The notes under the pieces were generated by a model. That model had not been told where the DNA came from, did not search any database, and saw only the letters and a program-made list of their open reading frames with translations. Positions 1 through 11,284 of a stretch of 64,000 nucleotides of DNA are shown here, piece by piece. This stretch comes from Ampelocalamus luodianensis (Eukaryota > Streptophyta > Magnoliopsida > Poales > Poaceae): positions 73,674,476 to 73,738,475 of the forward strand of contig CM070634.1 in NCBI GenBank assembly GCA_036346255.1, read 5' to 3'. A program made the translations under genes and the position numbers. Positions within the stretch are counted from its first letter, which is position 1. Each line of letters opens with the position of its first letter.

Positions 1-841
1 CTGGACCAAATAGCGGTGAAGATGGCGAAGCTTAGGCCGGGACCACCGGTCGCTTGCCTGTGGGCAGAGTGAATGGAACCACCATGACTTGCTCTACTTC
101 TGCTCTTATCTGGACTCTGTACTTTTGACTTTGATAGACTCGCTGCCTTCGCAGCTCTTTTGTAAAACAGTTGGTCGTTTGGCCCGTTATGTAATATAAT
201 AAGGGCTTGCACTAATTCATACTGAGCATTATGCGTATTGAAATTTGATTGTAGATGTACCACTCACAACTAGGACCTCCTTAGAAATCTCTCTACGATC
301 CCCTATGGATCATCCCCAGGACCTCCTTAGAAACCCCTCTAAGACCTCCTTAGAAACCTCTCTAGGACCTCTCCCCGGACCTACTCAGGGGCACCCACAT
401 GGATTCATCCAGACCACTCAAGACCTCCCCAGGATTCATCAAGACCACTCGAGACCTCCCTCCTGCACTTCCTCAGGACCTCCCCCCCACCCCCGGGACA
501 GCTCCCTAGGACCTTCCTTCGGGACCTCCCTCAGGACCTCCCTCGAAACCACTCCAAGACCCCCAGGACCTCTTCAAAACCCTCCAGGACCTCTTCGAAA
601 CCACCTCAGGACCTCTCCAAGACACATAGTGCCTCTCCAAGACCTCCAGGACCTCTCTAAGACCTCCTCAGATTTACTTTTGACCACGTGGGGTTGTAAC
701 TATGGACCTGATCGTAGGTCTGCACTGAGTTCCCACGGTTATGTGAATGAACCGAATATGTATCTGTGTGTGCTATCTACTGATCCAGGGAATGGCACCG
801 CTTGACACAAAGGACTCCAAAGTACAAATTTGGGGTCCGAT
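1..841. repeat. Truncated Ty3-type LTR fragment at the left edge
   Basis: No coding domain is recognisable. The stretch resembles 49266-49850 in layout: a T-rich tract with CTCTTTTGTAA-like words, then an array of AGGACCTCC words, as in the U3 parts of the Ty3 LTRs elsewhere in the window. Near 831-841 it ends in GGGGTCCGA, which resembles the GGGTCC ends of the plus-oriented LTRs here. After that the sequence changes to AT-rich, intron-like DNA. The open frame at 245-805 is a by-product of the repeats. The left boundary lies outside the window, so family and orientation stay uncertain. Confidence 0.45.
270..680. repeat. AGGACCTCC short tandem array
   Basis: AGGACCTCC or close variants (AAGACCTCC, GGACCTCCC) recur about every 15-35 bases, separated by short variable spacers rich in CTTCAAAACC and CTCTAAGA. 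It is the reverse complement of the GGAGGTCCT words that fill the minus-oriented Ty3 LTRs at 3350-5150, 32030-32930 and 42030-42960. Confidence 0.75.
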
Positions 842-1410
842 AGTATTCTTGCCAAACTAAGAGATGGGATTTGGCACCGATAAATCATAGTTATGTTCCC
901 TTAAGCCCAAAAGTAGATAGTTGAGAGTTGAGTGTAGTAGAATATCAAGAAATGGTGGAACTCGAGCATGAGTATAGGATATCACTAATGTCGTTTACTA
1001 ATGTTTCTCCTTTATTTTTTCATAATCTACAACCATTGTTCATATATGCACCTTCGTCTAGTCCTGTTTGGTATGATCAATTTCTGAGTTTGTGTAGGTG
1101 AGCTGTTGTTCTAAGAAGAAACGCTCCAATAATTGTGCCATTCGCCATTTGCCAATCATCTTTAGTTTAATCACCTGGTTTTATGTTTTTCTAGCCCAAG
1201 AAATATCCTACAATATGTTTTATCCCTGTGCTTTATAGACATTTATTTTCAGGGTTATGATTGTCTCATAATGCCTGATTGCTTCCTAGCTAATATTGCA
1301 ATGTGAATCTGAACCTCTTTGACCATCTTGTTGTGGGGAATGCTTGTTCCATATATATAGCCATTTGAAAAGTGAAGAAACCATACGTCATAGTTGAGTT
1401 GCATGTTCAG
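842..1410 (+). other. Non-coding stretch, probably intron of the CDPK relic
   Basis: AT-rich and without a convincing open frame. It ends in GCATGTTCAG at 1401-1410, a good splice acceptor directly before CDPK-like coding sequence. No other feature seen. Confidence 0.4.
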
Positions 1411-1519
1411 GGTACTGTGGATGGCAGTGAGTAGTGACTGCCTAGATTATGGCGAGTTCGTGGCGACAATGATCCACCTACAGATCTTGTCCAGTGAGGA
1501 GCACCTTGTCACTATTACC
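1411..1519 (+). pseudogene. Calcium-dependent protein kinase (CDPK) relic, EF-hand exon, 5' part
   Basis: Seen: after the acceptor at 1410, the plus strand codes VDGS, then out of frame DCLDYGEFVATMIHLQ and ILSSEEHL. This matches the conserved second EF-hand of plant CDPKs (DVDGNGxLDYGEFVAVTIHLQ in the family). A short out-of-frame insertion with in-frame stops (GAGTAG around 1429-1434) separates the VDGS part from DCLDYGEF. The exon is cut at 1519 by the solo LTR 1520-5350, whose TSD TTACC copies 1515-1519. Coding resumes at 5356. Known: CDPKs fuse a Ser/Thr kinase to a calmodulin-like regulatory domain. The kinase half is not in the window and would lie to the left. Inference: a dead gene or gene fragment; the ATG at 1394 is not the true start. 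Confidence 0.75.
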
Positions 1520-2298
1520 TGTCGCGACCCCGGGATGTTGGAGACGCCCCAGGCCCGCTCTGTGCAACACACACTAGTCCTAGGAATAGAAGCTAGTGTA
1601 CACAGTTAAACAAGAGTTGATATCACAACCATACAATGTACTTAACAAAATAGTTTGAGTTGTTACATAAGGGCATTTAAGCCAAGAGCAAAATACACAG
1701 CGGAAACAAAAGAGCTCGTGGCCACCCGATCTGCCACAGGCACTCGACTGGGGGCGCAAACCTAGTCGCACGGCTAGGACCTCCCAGCTTAGACGTCTAG
1801 GACCTCCTGTCCAGGACCACCTAAGCTAGAAGTCCAGGACCATCCAAGCTAGGCGTCCAGGACCACCTGTCTAGGACCACCCAGCCTAGTCATCCTGGAC
1901 CTCGTCCTCAACGAAGATCTCCTCACCTGCTTTTCAACAAAGCAAGAGTGAGCACAACAACCGTGCTTGCAAGTCATACCCGTCAAATAGCAGATTCATG
2001 CATGCAGGAGGCTTATAGAGTTGATTTGCACAAAGCCAAGTTTCTTTCCAAATATTTGTACTAAGTTCCGAAGCAGAATACACAATACTAAAATTCATTT
2101 TTCATTTTTCAAACACAAGTTTTATAGTTAGATAACATTCATCCACAAGTGGTGAAGGATATCCTCCTATCACAAGACTACCAGCCCCAAAACCCGTTTG
2201 GATAGAGATCCAAAACAGTTTTAACAAGTCTTTTGAAAACAAAACCAGAAATCTAACTTGGGGTGGCTTTGCCAGCATGTCCATGACTGTGGACACTG

Positions 2299-2310
2299 CT
2301 ATTCGAATAG
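2299..2310. promoter_or_regulatory. Perfect 12-bp palindrome CTATTCGAATAG in LTR
   Basis: Identical palindrome found once in each of seven Ty3-type LTRs of this window. Here it is followed at 2376-2395 by a second imperfect dyad, CACACTTCCGAAGGTGTG. Confidence 0.8.
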
Positions 2311-3529
2311 ATTTACACTCTACAGAGGTTGGACAACTTTACCCGCACGAGATAATCACTTATACTGTCCGCTCACACACTTCCGAAGGTGTGCGACTAA
2401 GAGATTATAATAAGGCCTTTTCAATGTGCCGTCCCACCGTAGTCCCTTCTCGCTAAGGTTTCGCCCCCCTTTGGATAGAAACCCGTAGGGTTCAGGGCCC
2501 CCTCTTGCGCCAGGTGGGACTAACATAGGTCATAAAAGACTACCCACTGTATCTGAATGGAACAACCATGGTGGAACATTGTAAATTAGTCAACCAGATC
2601 CCCTCCCTATTCTTAGGACATGTGGTAGTACGATGCGGTGTAGCAAAGGGACGCTCGAAGACCGGTCATTAACTGACCTGGGCGACCACCAAAAGAACCC
2701 TGGGCCTCGACCATAGAAATGGATCGATCCTGTGCATAGACATGCACCCATCTAAACAACCATTTCGCTCAAGTCTAAACTAGTTTTCACTTTAATTTAC
2801 CATAGTTAAAATATTTCAGAAAAAGCTATATGGTACTGACCATACCATGGCAATAATTGAAACAAAAATTAAGCTTTTGGCCAACATCCCCAAATCAAGT
2901 GTTTTTGAGCTAAGTTTCGGCTAAGCAGAGAGTTTTGCAACCAGTTCTAGTTCATACTAATGTACCAACTAGTTTTCACTAAGGCATCAAGGGTGGTCCA
3001 GAGGATGTTCAAGTTTGGGTGTACAAAGGCAATAGGAATAACTATCAAGTTAAAGCAGGGATTTAAAGTACTTGAATTGAAATACGTATGCAATAATAAT
3101 TTGAAACAGAAGTATGTAATTTGAAATATTGGGTTCAATATGATCAAGGGTATGACTTGCCTTGCTCGAAAGCTTGAGGGTCTACGTCCTCAGCGTACTC
3201 GGGCTCCTCGAAAACGTCGAAGTCTACACGTTAGAATAAAACAAGTTCAGACAAAGACCAAATAAGAACCAAACGAAATCCAAATCAAATAACTCAAAAG
3301 AAGACAGCGCAAACTAGACTCAAGAGGGAGGTCCAAAAGAGTTGGAGGAAGGAGGTCCAACGAGCTGGTTGAACCAAGCTTAACGAGTCACAAGAAGGTC
3401 CTACGAGTCGATAGGAGGTCCTAAGCGACTTGGTCGAAACAAGTTCGACGAGTCACAAGGAGATCCTATGAGTCGATAGGAGGTCCTAAATGACATGTCG
3501 AAATAGGTTTGATGAGTCACAAGGAGGGT

Positions 3530-3925
3530 CTTAAACGATCAAGATGACTCGAAGAGGTCCTGAACGGTTAAGATGACTCAAAAAGGTCCTGAACGATCAA
3601 GATGACTCAAAAGAGGTCCTGAACGGTCAAGATGACTCAGAGAGGTCCTGAATGATCAAGATGACTCAAAAGAGGTCCTGAACGGTCAAGATGACTCAAA
3701 GAGGTGCTGAACAGTCAATATGACTCAGAGAGGTCCTAAACGATCAAGATGACTCAAAAGAGGTCTTGAATGGTCAAGATGACTCAGAGAGGTCCTGAAC
3801 GATCAAGATGACTCAAAAGAGGTCTTGAACGGTCAAGATGACTCAAAGAGGTCCTGAACGATCGAGATGACTCAAAAGAGGTCCTGAACGGTCAAGATGA
3901 CTCAGAGAGGTCTTGAAAGGTCAAG
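3530..3925. repeat. 30-bp tandem array with dimeric higher order
   Basis: About 13 units of roughly 29-31 bp built from GATGACTCA, AGAGGTCCTGAA and CGRTCAA. For most of the array the units alternate between two types: CGATCAA followed by CTCAAAAG, and CGGTCAA followed by CTCAGAG or CTCAAAG. This gives a higher-order period of about 59 bp. It lies in the U3 part of the solo LTR. Confidence 0.85.
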
Positions 3926-4350
3926 AGGAAGGAAGGATACGACTACTCACGTGGTCGTAAGAACAGAGAAGAACAAACAAGGCACGTGAACTCACCAGAC
4001 CAAGAGAAAGAGAGCGGAGAAGAAGGCTAGAAGGGCGACGAGCGGTGAACAGTAGCAACATGGACTTCAGCGAACTCTTTGGCGACAGCGAGATTCAGTG
4101 GCTACTGGTGGACTTGCTGATGCCGAAAAGGCGACAACGCAGGCTCCAACAGGCTCCTCTGCAACGGCGAACTCCAGTGGCTTCCTTGGCGGCGACGAGC
4201 TTCAATGGCGCCGAACACGGGGAGGAATGGAGCTTGAAAGTGACTAGGTTCACCAACGGAAAACTGATGAACAGAGGTGAGAAAGAAAGGAAAAGGAGAG
4301 TTGAGGAGAAACCCAAAGAGTGCGAAAGGGAACCAGGGCTCCCTAAGGCT

Positions 4351-4360
4351 CTATTTAAAG
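4351..4360 (-). promoter_or_regulatory. Candidate TATA box of the solo LTR
   Basis: CTATTTAAAG on the plus strand reads CTTTAAATAG on the minus strand. It sits at a position similar to the TATA-like words of the other Ty3 LTRs, inside GC-rich flanks. Confidence 0.4.
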
Positions 4361-5355
4361 TGGAGGTAGGAGAACTGGGTGACAAGGATAGAGTGACAGG
4401 AGCAGGCGGCCATGGGGATGGGAGCAGGTAAGGGAGGAGATAAGAGGGGGAGAAGGGTACAACAGAGGTGATAGCATTTAATGCTTGAAGACTTATGCAA
4501 CAAATGTGTAGGAAAGACAAAATGAGCAGGACTAGCTCAAACAAAGAGGTTGATCAAGGTCAAAGGAAAAGGTTGTGACCAAGAGAGAGGTCCAATCGAA
4601 AAGGGTGGTCACAGGAGGAGGTCCTGCGGGAGGAGCTCCCGAGGAGGAGGTCTTGAGGAGGAGGTCCTTGCAAAAGAGGATGTCGCGACCCATAGGGTCG
4701 TCTTTGCAAAAAGGCGATTGCGACCACAGAGGGTTGTCTTTGCAAAAAGAGTGATTGCGACCACAGAGGGTGGTCTTTGCAAAAAGAGCGGTTGCGACCA
4801 CAGAGGGTGGTCTTTGCAAAGAGAGAGTGCTCCTGAGTACAGAGTCAAGGGAGGTCCTGAGAAGATTACAAAGATGGAGTCGTCCAATTTAGATCGGACG
4901 GTGCAAAACGATTTGGACGCTCGGACCATCCGAAGGTTAGAACGAGATCCAACCGTTCAACACAATCGGGCAATCCACAACGTTTGGAAACGTTCGAACC
5001 ATCCGAAAGTGACAACGAGATCTGACCGTCCAACACGATCGAGCGATCCAGAAGAGAGGAGGGCACAAGAGATTGGATTGGCGCGCTGGAGCGACCAAGA
5101 AGGAGGTCCAAACTGAAGGGAGGTCTTGACCTAAGAGGAGGTCGTGACCAAGAGCCGGTACGAAATGAGGCAAGGAAAACAAAACATAGAGAACTCCAGC
5201 GACTTGAAAATCAACTTGAATTAGTTGAAGTTCGAGTTAGTCATTTAAATCATTTCCAAAATTTCATGTTAAGCTTTAGCAAACCATAAACCAAATGGTT
5301 CTTTTTATTTTAAAAATTCCAAAAAGGCTCGAAAAAACTGGAGCGCTACATTACC

Positions 5356-5630
5356 ACTGTCCACATTCTACTTCTTGAACAAGGACAGTAGTGGCTACAT
5401 TAAATACGACAAGCTGTTGGATGCATTAGCTGATGAGTCCTACCAAACTGACGGCGCTGTGTTGAACAATGTTTTGCAGGAGGTTAACATACAGGGTACT
5501 ATATATACTCCAATTTTGTGCATTCTGAATCTGTGATTACTGACTAGATGGTCAAATGAGTCTATACGAGTTTGTAGTGATGATAAAAACTCAAACTGAT
5601 TGGATGAAGATTCAAGAAAATGAGCAATAG
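5356..5630 (+). pseudogene. CDPK relic, EF-hands 3 and 4, two exons
   Basis: Seen: exon 5356-5495 codes STFYFLNKDSSGYIKYDKLL then DALADESY...VLNNVLQEVNIQ. An intron (5496-5547, GT...AG, only 52 bp) follows. Exon 5548-5630 then codes DGQMSLYEFVVMIK and TQTDWMKIQENEQ followed by TAG. Joining the exons restores the D codon across the splice (G|AT), as at the conserved CDPK intron before EF-hand 4. The family pattern is FDKDGSGYI...EVDTDKDGRISYEEFVAMMK...TDWRK. The EF3 loop has N for D at position 1 and K for E at position 12; the EF4 loop is one residue short. Calcium binding is therefore probably lost. The frame differs by one from the part left of the LTR insertion, so the gene is a pseudogene. 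The protein stops earlier than usual after the TDW motif. Confidence 0.75.
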
Positions 5631-6508
5631 TCTGATCAAGTAACTTCAGTGAAGATATTAAATTGTCCAGTTTTCAACCAAAGTATATTGACATTGTTAT
5701 TTTAGAGTTGTGCACAAAATAATTCAGATTGTGTTTTCAAGTTCATTCCAACGTTATATGCTTCCCTATTTTTTTTTATAGCAAGCCAATGGGTTTGGAC
5801 TTTAGTTTGTATGGAAATTCCAACTCATGTTCAGAATCATGGTATGTTGGTACTCAATAACCCAGTCGAATGTTTGGAGTACTAGCCGAACGCATGTTTG
5901 TTGGAACAGAGCTCAAGTAGATGATTCATTATACCATAAATTCTAAACGCTAAAAACAAAATAATGAAAGTTTAGAACATGTGGTATTGTTTATTTAAGA
6001 TCTGTTGCAATGTACGAACACCTTACTATAATAATATAATATTAGGAAAAAAGAAATTTACTCCCGCGCAACAGAATCATGGTCCCACCTTCCTCTTCGA
6101 TGTGCCAGAAGGTCATCCGTGTGCCTCCTTGTGAACCACAAGCGCGTGTGCATGCATAAACCACTTCTAGCTTCCCCTTCGTGGAACGCCTCTACCTCTC
6201 CCGATATTTTTGCTTGTTCCAACTTGCACAATTAGTCGTTTATCACCCATGCTCTCAACCTCCGCATCCCCTCACACCTGACTATTGTCTCACCGATCTT
6301 TGCCTCGACACAACGATGATGGTTGGCTGAGCAACAAAAGAAGAAGGCGGAGGGCTCCGTGATGACAAAAGGCAAGATTTGATTGGATGAGGGCACGGTA
6401 TGCTTGGTGGTGCGGCGATTGTGGCATCACTGGGTTATTGGGCCTGACACTGCCATGGAAGCGGTGGAGGCTTAGGTGGATGTTGCTCAATGCGGGGGCG
6501 CGGCAGGC
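5631..6508. other. Intergenic stretch, no gene recognised
   Basis: AT-rich to about 6060, then a mixed stretch rich in CCACC/CCTC words. I see no convincing coding frame, RNA gene or terminal repeats. The minus-strand frame at 6290-6490 has no recognisable motif. The end (6470-6508) becomes GC-rich and exon-like and continues, after the two large insertions, at 24979. Confidence 0.5.
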
Positions 6509-7285
6509 GGCGGTGTCGGGACCCGAAATACACCTCAGGAACCCTCTGTGTATTCTGAACTAGTCCCAGATCAGTAGCTAGCTCACACAGGGAAACAGTG
6601 ATGAAATACCATCCATTTATTCGATTTAACTAAAAATATCTCAAAGTAACAAATAATAATTAATAACTAGACCTTATGGTCAACGTTTACTTAACTTGCC
6701 ACGCAGGGCTAAAGAAACAATTAAACTCTTGCAGCGAAACAAAACTCTTCAAATGACCAATCAACATGCCCACAAGCAATCGAGTGGAGAAACACATCCT
6801 AATCCGCAAAACCTTCATGGTCCTCCTGGGCGAAGAACTCTTGGGCAGCTTGATATTCTTCTGTGGAGATTAAGCAACATAGGGCGCAAAGCCATTAGTA
6901 CTTTGAATGTACTCAGCAAGCTGTGGGGAAATGTATGCAAATAGTATTCATGCAGGGCTTGAACAAAGATTAGCTGTATGGCTCTTTTGCATAAAACAGC
7001 ATTTACGATAAATAAAATAAATAGATTGAAATGCGTAATTGAAAACAATAATAAGTAATTAAACACTTTCTTTGAAACAACTAGTGAACTTCCCATTCAC
7101 TCCCAACCAAACCAAAGATAAGTGAATTCCCCCTTCACCAATCGACCCAAACCACCAAGTGAATGACCTATTCACCCAACGAACATTATATTCATCAAGT
7201 GAACTTCCCATCCACACTCCGACACATTTTTGAAGAAACTCTATCTCCGTGTGAAATCCCGAGCACGCCCATAACCATGACACGG

Positions 7286-7297
7286 CTATTCGAATAG
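7286..7297. promoter_or_regulatory. Palindrome CTATTCGAATAG in LTR
   Basis: Perfect 12-bp dyad, preceded by CCATAACC and followed by TTTTACACTATGC, as in the sister LTR. Confidence 0.8.
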
Positions 7298-9380
7298 TTT
7301 TACACTATGCGAGGTTGTACAGCTTGACCCACAAGAGATAGATCAACTTATAATGTCCGTTTAACACACTTCTGAGGTGTGCGACTAAGTGATCATCACA
7401 AGGCTTTTACAAAGCTCCTTCTTAACCCGATTACGCTGCTAAGGTTTCAACACCAATGTCTTTCCGACTGACAGGGGCCCTCTTGCGCCACCGTGAGAAT
7501 ACGTTTCCCGTAACCACGCTTCACACGATAGAACCGAAATTAAGACATTGCTAATTAATCAGCCAGGTCCGTCCCATACCAGACATGTGGTTGTACGGTT
7601 AAGGCCCAGTTCAATGGCGCACAAGATTAAGTCCTTGACAAGTTACTCAAAGTAGACTACCACAAACCCACAACATGTTCAATCCACATCCCCACTATCC
7701 ACCAACCACTCGCCCGAGCGAAAACCATTTTGTTTAACCAACACCCATGACTAACCCCGTCATGGTACACAAATTTTAACAAGAGTGGCTCACCACCACG
7801 ATTCCATATTTCATTAAGTCAAAATTAATTATTAAGACACATGTGATGACAAACCCATCGTAACTAAGCAAGACTAAGCATATGCACGATACCCGTGTTG
7901 GCAATACAAATATGTCCAACTAAAATTACCCATGCTAAGGTGACAAAGGATTCATGGCATTCAAATAATCAATGGAGGCATAACGACAACAGGTAATAAC
8001 TAATCCCCGAACAATTTATATAAAGATAGCATGCAATTATATAAAAGAATATACTTTTGAAATCATGGGTTCAATATGATCAAAGGACCACGACTTGCCT
8101 TGGAATAAATCCAGTTATTGATCTTGATCTTGGTATGCTACTCCTTGCTCAATGCTTCCCGAAGTATCGACGTCTATTCGCAAAACAAGCAAATAAACTA
8201 AATAAATAAATAACATGGAGAAAACTAACTCCAAAAATTAAATAAAAATCTCAGATAAATAGATCTCGAATTTAGATAAATTTAGGAATTTGAATGGACT
8301 CAATCGGAGTTTGGATGCAAAAGATATGAGCTCTGGAAGATTGAAATCTCATAAAATACTGAAAACTAAGAAATTATGGATTTACTGAATTATTTTTTCG
8401 AAGGAAAGGATAATTAATGTGTCTGCTGACGTCAGCAAGGATTATGCGGCTGAGAAAGAAATAAATAAATTGAATTTAACAAGTGGGACCCACTGGTCAT
8501 TGACTTGGTGCACGGTGGACTAGGTTTATAAGTCTTTGGCTCGGGCTTGCCACATGGACTGTTGACACACATGCCACGCAAGCAAAGGAGATGAGGTGGC
8601 TCTGAGATGGATGATGATGTGGAGGCCAAGTCAGCAGAGAGAAGAACCATGGAGGGAGCAGAGAAGACATGGCCGGCGGTCTTGAGCTCGTCCTCGATGG
8701 CGAACGGCGGCGAGGTACCAAAACGGGATGCCCAAGACAAGGCGGAGCTACTGGAGGTGGCGGTTTGACCAGGGCGGCAAGGGCTCGCCGGCGGCAGTGA
8801 CTTCGGCGGCGGAGGAGCTCACGGTCACGGCGACAACAGAGAAGGAGTGGCGCCTGAAGCAAACGAAGGCAAGCACCGGAGCGGCAAGGTGACGAGGATC
8901 GCTGAGAGCATCTCAGGATGACCGGAGGAGGACCAGGGCGACGGCGCGACAGTGGTGACCGGAGTTGAAGAAAGCGGCCGGCGGCGACGATGTAGTGGCG
9001 AAGAGAACAAAACGAAGGTGGAGATTAGATTAGAATAAGGTTGGGCCCACGATGTCGCGGAAGAACAGGCAAGGGCTCACCTGAGAGAGTAGATCGGTCA
9101 AGGGCGGCGGCGGTCGGTTGTCGGACGAAACCGAAAACGGAGAAGCGGTGGTCTTCGAGAGGAGATGATGAGAGCACCGTGAAGCTTGCGTAAATGCGAA
9201 ACCAACGGCGGCGACGGCGCAGGCTAAGGAGGTCCGACAGCGAAGATCCCCGAGGAAGAAGCTTGCGGCGGCGCTTGGCTCTTTCTGACGAAATCCGACA
9301 AAACGAAGACGAACCCGAGGCTGGAACTTTAGGGTTTTGAGAGAGGGTGGCGGCGCGGAGGTTTTGACACGGCTAGGAGG

Positions 9381-9390
9381 CCTTAAATAG
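9381..9390 (-). promoter_or_regulatory. TATA-like word in left LTR
   Basis: Reads CTATTTAAGG on the minus strand in a GC-rich setting; also present in the right LTR. Confidence 0.45.
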
Positions 9391-9933
9391 CACCAGAGAA
9401 GGGAGAGTCCACAAGGGCACGACGGCCGATCAAGCCGGGCGAGACACGGACTCAAGAGTCCATGCCCGGACAGGGAGGAAGAAGATGCGACGTGGCGATG
9501 GCGGCGGGGCCACCGGCGAGACAAGGAGAGGAGCAGCTGCATTTGGGCTTCACGCGCGCAAGAAAGAGCTGCCAAGAAGATGAGTGGGCGACGGAAAGCA
9601 AGGCCGAGCGGTGGGCGAGATTTGGAGATTAGGCCCGAAAGCTAAACTGAGATTTTTAATTAGTTTTTCTTTTTAGAAAATAGCTGAAAATCCAAAAGGC
9701 AATTAGAAAATAGCAAATGCACTCGGAAAAATTCTAGAAAATTCTAGAAAATACATCCAAGCACATAGAACCCAAATAAAATAATTTTGATAATAGTTGA
9801 TGTTGACATTAATCACATTAAATTGTTTTTGAACTCTGAAAATCCATATTAAGCTTTTAACTTTAGCAGAAAAATCCAAATGGTTCTTTTTCTTTTAAAA
9901 CTTCAAAACAGACCAAATTTTTGGGATGTTACA

Positions 9934-9973
9934 AACCTACCCCCCTTAAAAGGGAATCTCGTCCCCGAGATTC
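9934..9973 (-). other. Polypurine tract and adjacent hairpin
   Basis: On the minus strand, the bases next to the LTR read AAGGGGGGTAGGT (within 9934-9953), the plus-strand primer site for reverse transcription. Directly beside it, 9954-9973 forms a hairpin with 8-bp arms GAATCTCG/CGAGATTC and a 4-base loop. The same arrangement occurs at 34829-34866. Confidence 0.75.
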
Positions 9974-10005
9974 GGGCTGACTAAAGAATAGGCTCTGACG
10001 CAGGT

Positions 10006-11281
10006 CTAACCTGAAGACTTACCAAAGGCGACGTTCTGAACTGCTTGTGCTTCTTCTGCAATGACATGGTTCAGTCTTCCTCTTGAGGCAGTTGATGGAG
10101 TCCTAGTAGCTTGATTCGGAGTCTGAGGCATTCCTCTTCCTGCTCCTGGCAAAGAAGTCCTGGCTGGTGTAGGTCCCAAATTGAAAGGAACTGGTGTCAA
10201 ACCTCGCTTCTGGGGACACTTGTTAGCATAATGACCTGTCTGGTGGCAGTTGAAACAAGTAACTCCTGCGCCATGGTTGGGGTTTCCCTGAGATTGACTA
10301 TTGCTACTGTTGTTGACGGAGGGAATTCCTGTATTTCCTGCATGAGACACTGGTACTGGGGTTCTGAATCCAACAGATGAATTATTGGGACGAAAAGGCT
10401 GCTGTGTATTGGTCCTGGCTCTCTGTAGTTGATTCTGATGGGCTCCATGTTGTATCATCTTCCTTTTACGAGATTCGTCCAACTCACGACGAGAATCTTC
10501 CATGAGTACGGCTTTATCAACCATATGCTGAAAATCCACATAATCATTTCCGACAACTTGCACTTTCAGACTAGGGTTGAGTCCACGCTTGAATCGTTTC
10601 TGACGTGCGTTATCTGTAGCAACATCTTCTGGAGCATAGCGAGAAAGTTGAGTGAACTTGTTGAGATATTCACCCAAAGACATGTTTCCTTGCTGGAGTT
10701 CACGAAATTCATTCTTCTTCATTTCCACTATACCATCTGGAACATGCGCTTGACGAAAAGCTGTCGAAAATTCCTCCCAAGTGATAGCGTGAGAATTTCC
10801 ATGAGCTGCGGTGTAGTTCTCCCACCATTCTACGGCTGTACCTTCCAATTGATGTGAAGCATAAAGAACTTTCTCACGATCATTGCATTGAGCAATGGCG
10901 AGCTTTTTCTCCACTGAACGAAGCCAATCTTCTACGTCCAAAGGTTCTGACGAATGAGAAAACGTAGGTGGACGAGTCCTCATAAACTCTGATAGCTTGG
11001 AATGATGATGAATCAAGCGCGCGGAACATTTCCGCTTGATTATTCTGACTGTTTTGGTTCAACAAGTTGACTATTGCAGTGGCGGTCTGACTTTGCTGCG
11101 TCATCATGGCGTTCATGTTCTGCATCATTGCACTAATGAATTGTGTCTGAGCTGCTAGAAGTTGTGCCATGTTTGGCTCTGCGGTTCCAGGGGCTGGTGA
11201 CTGGTCACTTGCATTGGCATTGGCATTGGCATTGGCATCCTCTGACTGAGTACGGCTCGAGGTATTGCGAGTATCAACCAT
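10006..11281 (-). pseudogene. gag: Ty3/Tekay Gag polyprotein, frameshifted, stops at the protease junction
   Basis: Seen: the first frame (11281-10880) starts MVDTRNTSSRTQSED, has an ANANANANA repeat and a Gln-rich, Met-rich segment, and runs to about RALD. After one frameshift near 11010 the main frame (to 10006) gives FMRTRPPTFSHSSEPLDVED, WLRSVEKKLA, EWWENYTAAH, the Ty3 Gag core motifs, and a CCHC zinc knuckle CFNCHQTGHYANKC. The end is GRLNHVIAEEAQ then a dozen residues and a stop. Known: Gag forms the virus-like particle, and the knuckle binds template RNA. In Tekay elements the protease follows directly after that NHV..EEAQ motif. Oddities: no DSGA protease motif follows, and a single frameshift splits the N-terminal part. 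Because LTR copies show many small gaps, the frameshift could be a sequence error. Confidence 0.88.
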
Positions 11282-11284
11282 CTG

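Larger units (their letters stand above)
1520..5350 (-). mobile_element. Solo LTR of a Ty3-type retrotransposon inside a CDPK exon
   Basis: Starts TGTCGCGACC, ends GAGCGCTACA, and is flanked by TTACC at 1515-1519 and 5351-5355, so both ends are exact. It is 3831 bp with no internal domain, gag or pol. The start is close to TGTCGGGACC of the element at 6514, and block 2281-2400 aligns with the shared block of the other Ty3 LTRs (palindrome CTATTCGAATAG, then a GACTAAG word). By analogy with those elements it is read on the minus strand, so its promoter would point into the upstream CDPK sequence. It holds a 13-unit tandem array (3530-3925) and GGAGGTCC words (3350-5150). Open frames inside (for example 4045-4544, 4532-5182) are repeat-derived. 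Confidence 0.88.
6514..9933 (-). repeat. 3' LTR (left copy) of the gag-only Ty3 element
   Basis: 3420 bp, TGTCGGGACC...GATGTTACA. Near-identical to 11965-15422 but with many 1-2 base gaps in its GC-rich part (9421-9620). Minus-strand open frames at 8432-9575 are GC-rich by-products: they shift frame between the two LTR copies and resemble no known protein. Confidence 0.92.

Noticed and set aside
245..805. 186-codon open frame, Pro/Ser/Thr-rich
   Set aside because: It consists of translated AGGACCTCC repeats in an LTR fragment; no start context, no domain, and similar frames arise from the other arrays.
3530..3925. CRISPR-like array of regularly spaced repeats
   Set aside because: Units are contiguous with no unique spacers, and the sequence is inside a plant LTR; it is an ordinary tandem repeat.
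4045..5182. Several overlapping frames of 80-188 codons on both strands
   Set aside because: They translate the GGAGGTC and GGTCTTTGCAAA repeats of the solo LTR.
8432..9575. Long GC-rich minus-strand frames in the gag-only element's LTRs (also 13888-15088)
   Set aside because: They change frame between the two LTR copies and show Ser/Pro/Arg-rich low-complexity sequence without known motifs.
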